Of a stretch of 64,000 nucleotides of DNA, positions 58,287-64,000 are shown in pieces. Origin of the DNA: Frigoribacterium faeni (lineage in GTDB: Bacteria; Actinomycetota; Actinomycetes; Actinomycetales; Microbacteriaceae); assembly GCF_011761235.1 (NCBI RefSeq), contig NZ_JAAOYW010000001.1:1116781-1180780 (forward strand), read 5' to 3'. The position numbers and the translations under genes were made by a program. The notes beneath the pieces are model-generated. The model was not told the origin of the DNA. It ran no database searches and saw nothing but the letters and a program-made list of their open reading frames with translations. How positions within the stretch are numbered: position 1 is the stretch's first letter; each line of letters starts with the position of its first letter.

Positions 58287-58342
58287 TGATGCGACAGTTG
58301 TCCCGTCAGAGGTGCTACGGTGACGGGACATGAGTCCCATCA
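58287..58342. promoter_or_regulatory. Two 22-bp TetR operator-like repeats
   Basis: TGATGCGACA-GT-TGTCCCGTCA (58287-58308) and TGACGGGACA-TG-AGTCCCATCA (58321-58342) are two imperfect inverted repeats of the same consensus, 34 bp apart, on the same helix face within about one base. The second covers an upstream ATG (58330) of the SDR frame, so that ATG is unlikely to be the start. Confidence 0.72.
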
Positions 58343-58371
58343 GGGGCCGGTCGACCCAAGAGGAGCACCCC

Positions 58372-59253
58372 ATGCACGTTTTCGTCACCGGAGGAACGGG
58401 CACCATCGGCACCCCCGTCGTCGCCGAGCTGCTGGCCAACGGCCACACCGTCGTCGGACTGGCTCGCTCGGAGGCTTCCGCGGCAGCACTGGAGAAGGCT
58501 GGCGCGACGACGATCCGGGGAGGCCTCGCTGACCTCGACGCGCTCCGCGAAGGCGCTGCGCAGGCGGACGGCGTCATCAGCCTGGCCTTCGGCAGCGACT
58601 ACAGCACCGCCGATGCCTTGACGCTGAGCATCGCCGAAGAGGCGACCGCAATGAGCACCCTCGGCGAGGCCCTCGTCGGCACCGACAAGCCGTACGTCGT
58701 CGTCTCGGGCACGCCGTCGGCTGCCGGTCGGCCGTCCATCGAGTCCGACCCGCTGCCCCACGAGGGGCCGGTGGCTGGCCGGGCGCTGTCGGTCGAGGCT
58801 GCCCTGGCCCTGTCGTCACGCGGCGTCCGCTCGTCCGCCGTGCGGATGCCGCGCACCGTCCACGAGGACGGCAGGGGCGGGTTCGCCGGCCTGCTCGCGC
58901 AGGCGGCCCGTGCCGCCGGAGTCGCCGGCTATCCCGGCACCGGTACCCAGCGCTGGCCAGCCGTGCACGCCCGTGATGCCGCGGTGCTGTTCAGGCTCGC
59001 GCTCGAGAAGGCTCCGGCCGGGACCGCCTGGCACGCCGTGGCCGACGAAGGCGACGCCGTGATCGACATCGCGACGGTCGTCGGGCGTCGCCTCCGCCTG
59101 CCGGTGGAGCAGGTCCCGGACGAGACGTTCGGACCGTTCGGTCCGATCTTCGCAGCCGACCAGCCGTCGTCGAGCGCGTACACACGAGAGGCGCTCGGCT
59201 GGAAGCCGGCACACCCCAGCCTCCTCGCCGACCTGGAGAACCTCCAGCCCTAG
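58372..59253 (+). CDS. Atypical NAD(P)-binding SDR (paralogue of 1085-1981)
   Basis: The 293-residue protein has the Rossmann loop TGGTGTIGTP and the GLARSEASAAALEKAG segment identical in style to the gene at 1085; YxxxK is again missing (GRALSVEAALALSS). The ATG at 58372 follows AGAGGAG at 7 nt; an upstream ATG (58330) lies in an operator. It probably catalyses the same type of reaction as the paralogue. Confidence 0.92.
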   Translation: MHVFVTGGTGTIGTPVVAELLANGHTVVGLARSEASAAALEKAGATTIRGGLADLDALREGAAQADGVISLAFGSDYSTADALTLSIAEEATAMSTLGEALVGTDKPYVVVSGTPSAAGRPSIESDPLPHEGPVAGRALSVEAALALSSRGVRSSAVRMPRTVHEDGRGGFAGLLAQAARAAGVAGYPGTGTQRWPAVHARDAAVLFRLALEKAPAGTAWHAVADEGDAVIDIATVVGRRLRLPVEQVPDETFGPFGPIFAADQPSSSAYTREALGWKPAHPSLLADLENLQP

Positions 59254-59263
59254 ACCCAGCGCG

Positions 59264-59297
59264 AGGCGCCCGGCAAGGCATCCTCTATCGGGCGCCT
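59264..59297. terminator. Hairpin terminator between convergent genes
   Basis: AGGCGCCCG (59264-59272) pairs perfectly with CGGGCGCCT (59289-59297) over a 16-nt loop, 10 bp after the SDR stop and before the end of the next minus-strand gene at 59333. Confidence 0.7.
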
Positions 59298-59332
59298 AGC
59301 TCCCATTGCTCGACTGTCTGACAGCCACCCCG

Positions 59333-59896
59333 CTAGTAGGCGGCGGCTATGGGGCCGGTGAGCGGGCTGAAGGATGGACGCGGCAGCCTCGTCCACCGCA
59401 TGACGCGACGGACTCCCGTGATGACCGTGACTTCTCCGAAGTCGATTCGCCGGCGGGCGATCCTGTCTCGCTCGTCGACAACCAGCGTGGTTCGGAAGGC
59501 AGGGTCCTCGACATGCTCGAACGTCACGAGCAACAAGTGATCCCCAACCCGCTGCACGAGCACCGGAGTGAAACTCTCCCTGGCGCGCCCCCACCAGCGC
59601 AAGCACTCAGGCACGGCCATGGAGATAGCCGGCGGCAATGACCGCTCGAAAGGGAACTCGACCGGCCCATCCACGCTGTGAAGCACGCCGTCCTCGAACC
59701 ACTGCTCGGAGCCGCCTTCACGCTGCAGCGACCATGAACAGGTCGCCTCGCCGAGCGTGAATGCGAACTGCCAGATGCTGCCACCACGCTCTTGATGCAC
59801 GCCCCGGACTTCTATGGGCCCCCGCCACCGTGGCATCGCGAGTTCCTTGGCCAGAGCGAGCCCTTCCGCGTGCCTGAGGACTTGATCGAGTCGCAT
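59333..59896 (-). CDS. Hypothetical protein
   Basis: The 187-residue product is soluble, rich in Trp, Arg and Glu (QFAFTLGEATCSWSLQREGG, ECLRWWGRARESFTPVL), with a beta-rich look and no known motif. Base composition is slightly less GC-rich than its neighbours. The start is uncertain: ATG 59896 is the most downstream plausible one, GTG 59968 gives 24 more residues with four Cys. Neither has a good ribosome site. Confidence 0.6.
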   Translation of the reverse strand: MRLDQVLRHAEGLALAKELAMPRWRGPIEVRGVHQERGGSIWQFAFTLGEATCSWSLQREGGSEQWFEDGVLHSVDGPVEFPFERSLPPAISMAVPECLRWWGRARESFTPVLVQRVGDHLLLVTFEHVEDPAFRTTLVVDERDRIARRRIDFGEVTVITGVRRVMRWTRLPRPSFSPLTGPIAAAY

Positions 59897-59980
59897 CTCA
59901 CCACGCTGACACATGCAGCAGCGAGCGTGGCAGCAACCGAGTATTTCTCCCGATTCAGAAATAGTCACCCGCCCCCATCA

Positions 59981-59993
59981 CCGATCCCCTATC
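59981..59993. repeat. Left copy of a 13-bp direct repeat flanking a hydrolase gene
   Basis: CGATCCCCTATCG at 59981-59993 recurs in the same orientation at 61026-61038; the bases after it (G/A then AC) also agree. The two copies bracket a 1.06-kb segment with the hydrolase at 60130. The repeat contains CGAT...ATCG ends, so it is itself a small inverted repeat. Confidence 0.55.
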
Positions 59994-60129
59994 GGACGCT
60001 TCTGACAGGCTCGGATGCTTCTCGCGGAGGACGACACCGGCGCACCGACCTGGTCCACTAGTCCCATGACTAACAGCACCACGCGAGCTCATTCCGTGCA
60101 GTGGCGACACTCGCTCGAGGCCGGACACC

Positions 60130-60969
60130 ATGCGATCAACTGAGCCCGCTCGCGTCGCGTCGAAGACCATGAACGAGCCCGACGAAAGGGTCCCCCTTCG
60201 CTGGTACGAACCGGCAGCTGGCGTGGGAAGGGTCGCAGGCCCCACCCTGCTCTGGCTGCATGGCGGTGGCTTCTTCCGAGGCAGCCTGGACCAACCCGAA
60301 GCACATGACGTCGCTGGGGCGCTCGCACGGCAGGGACTCGCTGTGGCCACCGCGGGCTACCGCTTGGCGCCTCCACCCGGCTTGGGCTGGGTCAAATCAC
60401 GGGCGGGACGTGCGCGAGGGCGATTCCCGCTACCACTGGACGATGTCCTCACGGCGTACCGCGAAGTAAGTGCTCGATCTCCAGAAGGGGTGATTCTCGG
60501 TGGAGCAAGTGCCGGCGCATGCCTCGCCGCCGCCGCGACCCTTCGTGCCATGGATGAGGGCCTCTGCCCGAGAGGCGCCGTCTTCGTCTACGGCTTCTTC
60601 CACCCCAAGCATCCCCGAGCGCGAGACCCCCGTCAGCGATCTCGACGCCACCGCCGAGTCACTCACGCGCCATGGGCGTTGGACGTGATGAACCGCAACT
60701 ACGCCGGATCGAAAGGCTCGCTGACAGACCGCCTCGCCTTCCCTGGCGGCCATGAACTCGGCCACTTCCCGCGCACTCTCGTCGTCAACGCTGAGCACGA
60801 CAACATGCGCGCATCCGGGGACCTCTTTGCCGCCGAACTCGGCGCCGCGAGAATCGACCTGGAGCACCACGTCCTCCCTGGCACGCGGCACGCATTCCTG
60901 AACAGGCCCGCCCTCGACGAATTCGCCACGGCGATCTCCATGATCCGTGCATGGAGCCACGACAGTTGA
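60130..60969 (+). CDS. Alpha/beta hydrolase with a compensated frameshift
   Basis: The 279-residue protein has HSL-family motifs: WLHGGGFFRGS, AGYRLAPPPGL, nucleophile GGASAGA, acid NAEHDNMRASG, base GTRHAFLNRP. Between about 60606 and 60683 the open frame gives an Arg/His-rich string (RQRSRRHRRV), while the +1 frame gives a natural-looking segment (IPERETPVSDLDATAESLTR) with G/C third positions. The simplest reading is a pair of compensating frameshifts (or two sequencing errors) around a 75-nt stretch. The protein is probably inactive or altered. No ribosome site is evident at ATG 60130. Confidence 0.7.
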   Translation: MRSTEPARVASKTMNEPDERVPLRWYEPAAGVGRVAGPTLLWLHGGGFFRGSLDQPEAHDVAGALARQGLAVATAGYRLAPPPGLGWVKSRAGRARGRFPLPLDDVLTAYREVSARSPEGVILGGASAGACLAAAATLRAMDEGLCPRGAVFVYGFFHPKHPRARDPRQRSRRHRRVTHAPWALDVMNRNYAGSKGSLTDRLAFPGGHELGHFPRTLVVNAEHDNMRASGDLFAAELGAARIDLEHHVLPGTRHAFLNRPALDEFATAISMIRAWSHDS

Positions 60970-61025
60970 GGTGCGCCGATCTTGCCGCTGTCTCGGGCTG
61001 ACCGGACCACGACGAGACCGGTCAT

Positions 61026-61038
61026 CGATCCCCTATCG
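61026..61038. repeat. Right copy of the 13-bp direct repeat
   Basis: CGATCCCCTATCG, identical to 59981-59993. See that entry for the bracketed segment. It lies 57 bp after the hydrolase stop. Confidence 0.55.
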
Positions 61039-61167
61039 AACACTCATAGGGAGCCGTACTAGGTCCTTCCTACATCGAGCGCCCTCACTTGCAGAAGAAA
61101 GACCATCATCCTCACCGTGGCCGATGAGCCCCTGCTCATCGCGCCCAGATCGCCAGTCGGCGTGTAG

Positions 61168-61202
61168 GCCACTGGTCGGGTGCACCGCTGGTGGCCAGTG
61201 GC
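61168..61202 (-). terminator. Hairpin after the VanZ-like gene
   Basis: GCCACTGG (61168-61175) pairs with CCAGTGGC (61195-61202) directly after the VanZ stop codon. A second perfect hairpin, CGATGAGC-CCCT-GCTCATCG, lies at 61122-61141. Confidence 0.6.
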
Positions 61203-61703
61203 TCACCCGGAGACCGCGATGGTCCTGCGGCGCCGCTCGAGCGCGCAGATGACAAGAGCGATGACCGCGCCCAGGACCGCCCCTACGGTGTTCATGAACC
61301 AGTCGTTCGTGTCGCACCGGCGACCGAGGACGGGCGCAAGGGCCTGTACGACTTCGATGACGGCGGAGAGGGCGACCGCACCGGTGAGGACCGCGAGCGG
61401 CCGGCTCGTCGCCGTCCCGAGGAAGAGCACGAGCGGCAGCAGCATCGCGACGTTGGCGAGCGTGTCGATGCCCTGGAACGGGACGCTGAACTGCACGGTG
61501 CAGGTGACACCGCCGGGCCGAGCCCCGTCGGGCAGCAGGGTCAGGACGAGCACCGCGACGACTGCGACAGCCGAGAGGCCGAGGAGGACACGCCGGAGCC
61601 GGAGCCGGTGCAGGACCCAGGCGAGCAGGGTGGCGGCCGCGACGGCGACCCAGAAGCCGATGCGGACGAGGGGCGCGTGTTCGACGAGGAACGTGGAGAT
61701 CAC
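61203..61703 (-). CDS. VanZ-family membrane protein
   Basis: The 166-residue protein has four to five membrane helices and the VanZ pattern: VQFSVPFQGIDTLANVAMLLPLVLFLG (in parts), VIEVVQALAPVLGRRCDTNDWFMNTVGAVLGA (in parts), where DTNDWFxNTxGxxxG is characteristic. VanZ proteins confer low-level teicoplanin resistance in enterococci; in actinobacteria the role is unknown. GTG start overlaps the TetR stop (GTGA), so it is co-transcribed with TetR. Confidence 0.9.
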   Translation of the reverse strand: MISTFLVEHAPLVRIGFWVAVAAATLLAWVLHRLRLRRVLLGLSAVAVVAVLVLTLLPDGARPGGVTCTVQFSVPFQGIDTLANVAMLLPLVLFLGTATSRPLAVLTGAVALSAVIEVVQALAPVLGRRCDTNDWFMNTVGAVLGAVIALVICALERRRRTIAVSG

Positions 61704-62416
61704 CGGGGGCCGTCGCTTTCTCGGTCGAGGCGCGTGAGCCAGACGTTCATGAGCGCGGACTCCTCGGGGAGGAGGGCGCCAGGCCCGCCCTCGGCGAGCT
61801 GCGCACGGAGCTGCCGCCGGGCGGCTGTGGCGGCGTCGAACGACGCCGGCGGGGAACCCGCGACGAGGACGGCACCGAGGACGGCGTCGCGGAGCGCGTC
61901 GGCGACCGCATTCGCCTGTGGCGCGGTACGCACGGTCGTCATCTCGTCGAGGGCGAGCCCGACGTTGGCCGCCAAGATCATCCCCGATGCGACGTCGATC
62001 TCGAGACGGAGTAGCCCCGCGGCCGCGCACCGAGAGAGCGTCCGCTCGAGCAGCGCCCTCACACCGTCCGCTGCGCGACCGCCCGCCCAGGGTCGCGGCG
62101 CGAACATCAGGCGATAGAGGGCGGGGTTCTCCCTCGCGAAATCGAGGTGATCACCCCAGCCGCGGCGCAGGTCCGCCGCCGGGTCGTCGGTGGCCTCGAG
62201 CTCGGCCTTGCGGGCGGCGTAGCGCTGCAGGCCCGTCTCGGCCAGGGCGTCGAGTAGTCCCCGCTTGTCGCCGAACACCCGATACAGCACCGGCTGGGTC
62301 ACACCGACGGCCTCACAGACCGCTCGCGTGGCGATCTCGCCGTCGGACGCGGCGACCAGTTGTTCCTCGGCCGCCGCGAGCAGCGCGCTCCGGAGGTCGT
62401 CGTCGGATCGGGTCAT
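61700..62416 (-). CDS. TetR-family transcriptional regulator
   Basis: The 238-residue protein has a TetR helix-turn-helix (RSALLAAAEEQLVAASDGEI, VCEAVGVTQPVLYRVFGDKRGLLD) and a helical C-terminal domain (FARENPALYRLMFAPRPW). The last domain is similar in layout to the TetR protein at 49942 (IYRIFGDKQGLLDQ). TAGGCT lies 6 nt before the ATG (62423-62428), leaderless. It is divergent from the SDR pair at 62512. Confidence 0.93.
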   Translation of the reverse strand: MTRSDDDLRSALLAAAEEQLVAASDGEIATRAVCEAVGVTQPVLYRVFGDKRGLLDALAETGLQRYAARKAELEATDDPAADLRRGWGDHLDFARENPALYRLMFAPRPWAGGRAADGVRALLERTLSRCAAAGLLRLEIDVASGMILAANVGLALDEMTTVRTAPQANAVADALRDAVLGAVLVAGSPPASFDAATAARRQLRAQLAEGGPGALLPEESALMNVWLTRLDRESDGPR

Positions 62417-62437
62417 GCCCCCAGCCTAGAGCACTTG

Positions 62438-62474
62438 CTATCGCTTGTCGTATCTGTGATAGTTCTTGCGTATC
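62438..62474. promoter_or_regulatory. Candidate operator, TetR/SDR divergent region
   Basis: CTATC (62438-62442) and GATAG (62458-62462) form an inverted repeat with 15 nt between, and CTTGC-TATCG / CTTGCG-TATCG is a direct repeat over 62434-62474. The symmetry is weak, so this is a low-grade candidate. Confidence 0.4.
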
Positions 62475-62511
62475 GACGAAACCGTCAACCAATAGCAACG
62501 AAAGGCACATC

Positions 62512-63252
62512 ATGAGCACCGATCCCCAGCGCGTCGCCGTCGTCACGGGTGGCTCCCGCGGCATCGGCCGCGCCATCTCTACCCGACTCTCCCGCGACGG
62601 GTTCACCGTCGTCGTCGCATCAGCCAGCGGGGGCGCCGCGGCCGCCGCGACCATCGACGAGATCGAGAGCGTCGGCGGCCATGCCGTCGCCATGCAGGCC
62701 GACGTCGCCGACGAGCACGCCGTGGCGGCGATCTTCGACAGGGTCGCGAACGACTTCGGGGGCGTCGACGTCGTGGTGCACTCGGCCGGACGCCTCGGCT
62801 TGTCGACCATCGCCGAGCAGGACCTCGACGCCCTCGACGACCTGCACAGGACGAACGTCCGCGGCACCTTCGTCGTCGCACAGCAGGCAGCACGTCGACT
62901 GCGCTCCGGGGGTGCCTTCGTCGGCATGTCGACCTCCGTCGTCGGAACGCAGTTCCCCACCTACGGCGCCTACGTCGCGAGCAAGAGCGCGGTCGAGGGA
63001 ATGGCGCTGATCCTCGCGAAGGAGCTCCGTGGCCGGGACGTCACGGTGAACGTGGTCGCTCCGGGCCCGACCGCGACGGAGCTGTTCCTCGACGGCAAGA
63101 CGCAGGAGCAGATCGACGCCCTGGCCAAGGTCCCGCCGCTCGAGCGCCTCGGCACCCCGGAGGACATCGCCGGCGTGGTGGCGTTCCTCGCCGGGCCGGA
63201 CGGGCGCTGGGTGAACGGCCAGACCATCCGTGTCAACGGTGGCATGGTCTGA
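62512..63252 (+). CDS. Classical SDR oxidoreductase
   Basis: The 246-residue protein is a classical SDR: VVTGGSRGIGRAI, HSAG, YVASKSAVEGMA (YxxxK) and VAPGPTATELF. The ATG follows GAAAGG at 6 nt. It is the first gene of an operon with the SDR at 63252, whose ATG overlaps its TGA. Its regulator is probably the divergent TetR protein. Confidence 0.94.
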   Translation: MSTDPQRVAVVTGGSRGIGRAISTRLSRDGFTVVVASASGGAAAAATIDEIESVGGHAVAMQADVADEHAVAAIFDRVANDFGGVDVVVHSAGRLGLSTIAEQDLDALDDLHRTNVRGTFVVAQQAARRLRSGGAFVGMSTSVVGTQFPTYGAYVASKSAVEGMALILAKELRGRDVTVNVVAPGPTATELFLDGKTQEQIDALAKVPPLERLGTPEDIAGVVAFLAGPDGRWVNGQTIRVNGGMV

Positions 63253-64000
63253 TGACAGGGCCACTGGTCATCCTCGTCACCGGTGCCTCCACAGGATTCG
63301 GTCGACTCACGGCAGAGTCGCTGGCACGCGCGGGCCACGTCGTCGCGGCGGGCATGCGCGCCGCCCACGGGAGGAACGCGGCTCATCGCGACGCCCTGGC
63401 CGACCTCGCCTCTCGTGAGGGGCTGACGCTCGGCGCCGTCGAGCTCGACGTCCAGTCGCAGGAATCCGTGGACGCTGCGGTCGACACCGTCATCAGGGCG
63501 TACGGCCGCATCGACGTCGTCGTGCAGAACGCCGGCCACATGGCCTTCGGCGCCGCCGAGGCTTTCACGCCGGAACAGTTCGCGCATCTGTACGACGTCA
63601 ACGTGGTCGGCGGCCACCGGGTAGCCCGCGCCGTCTTGCCGCACATGCGCTCCCAGCGCTCTGGCTTCGTCGTGTGGGTGGGCAGCTCCTCGACCCGCGG
63701 CGGGCACCCTCCGTTCCTCGCTCCGTACTTCGCCGCCAAGGCCGGCATGGACGCTCTCGCCGAGAGCTACGCGGCCGAGACGATCCGCTTCGGCATCGAC
63801 GGCTCGATCGTCGTCCCCGGAGCGTTCACCTCGGGCACGAACCACTTCACCAACGCCTCCACCCCGGCGGACGAGGCGCGGGTGACCGACCACGACGCCG
63901 AGTACGGTGCGCTCCGCCGCGAGCTGACCGATCGCCTCGCCGCGATCGTGCCGCCCGAGGCCGACGTGCAGGACGTCGCCGACGAGATCGTGCGCCTGGT
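63252..64000 (+). CDS. SDR oxidoreductase (truncated by the window edge)
   Basis: At least 249 codons from the ATG overlapping the previous stop (TGATG) run to the end of the window. It is an SDR with ILVTGASTGFGRL, QNAGHMAFG, SSSTRGG and PYFAAKAGMDALA (YxxxK), resembling the KR/retinol-dehydrogenase-like group. The C-terminus is beyond 64000. Confidence 0.9.
   Translation, partial: MTGPLVILVTGASTGFGRLTAESLARAGHVVAAGMRAAHGRNAAHRDALADLASREGLTLGAVELDVQSQESVDAAVDTVIRAYGRIDVVVQNAGHMAFGAAEAFTPEQFAHLYDVNVVGGHRVARAVLPHMRSQRSGFVVWVGSSSTRGGHPPFLAPYFAAKAGMDALAESYAAETIRFGIDGSIVVPGAFTSGTNHFTNASTPADEARVTDHDAEYGALRRELTDRLAAIVPPEADVQDVADEIVRL

Noticed and set aside
1-64000. Search by eye for tRNA, rRNA, CRISPR arrays, transposases and phage genes
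   Set aside because: Nothing convincing was found; small RNAs without strong structure could be missed without computation.

Overview
The window is very GC-rich, gene-dense DNA with strong G/C bias at third codon positions, many GTG starts, frequent ATGA/GTGA/TGATG gene overlaps and many genes that seem to be read from leaderless mRNAs. With the gene families present (kdp with tiny kdpF, CGNR and HxlR regulators, DUF3140, DUF2000, AtzF-like amidase) this points to a high-GC actinobacterium, most likely Microbacteriaceae (inference; no rRNA, tRNA or other marker gene is present). No complete insertion sequence, prophage, CRISPR array or RNA gene was found.

Layout. 1-373: non-coding, with two copies of an 81-bp inverted-repeat element and a 23-bp tandem repeat. 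374-11515: single genes and regulator/enzyme pairs (TetR/atypical SDR, alpha/beta hydrolase, SDR, AAA ATPase, AraC regulator, soluble Ser/Thr kinase-GAF fusion, MarR/FAD monooxygenase, short CorA). 11535-18674: the kdp potassium-uptake operon on the minus strand, led by a 27-residue membrane peptide gene, then kdpF-A-B-C-D, with no kdpE. 19066-25535: secreted protein, YdcF-like protein, TetR-like regulator, MFS/esterase operon, membrane protein/ECF sigma pair. 25612-31240: GrpB-like protein, lipoprotein, a four-gene overlapping operon (HTH-cupin, YbaK, GNAT, HEXXH protein), MFS exporter divergent from a CGNR regulator. 31271-37378: second ECF sigma/membrane-protein pair, OafA-type acyltransferase, DUF3140, SulP transporter. 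37533-43407: DoxX/SnoaL operon with divergent TetR, spore-photolyase-like radical SAM protein, HxlR/aldo-keto reductase, AraC/DUF2000.

43434-64000 is an accessory-looking stretch made largely of local regulators (MarR, TetR) divergent from or next to short-chain dehydrogenases, alpha/beta hydrolases, an amidase and an acetyltransferase. Most of these pairs have a visible inverted-repeat operator between them. The part from about 50.6 to 61.2 kb also holds likely gene remnants, a hydrolase with a pair of compensating frameshifts, and long stretches without genes. The last gene (an SDR) runs off the right edge.

The common themes are self-contained regulator-enzyme modules for small-molecule redox or ester chemistry; TANNNT boxes placed 5-7 nt before start codons, typical of leaderless actinobacterial genes; and hairpin terminators between convergent genes. 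The most unusual spots are the 30-bp palindrome at 45439-45468 that contains both start codons of a divergent pair, the extra peptide gene ahead of kdpF, the 28-bp perfect palindrome at 37495-37522, the frameshift pair near 60606-60683 and the 81-bp elements at the left edge.
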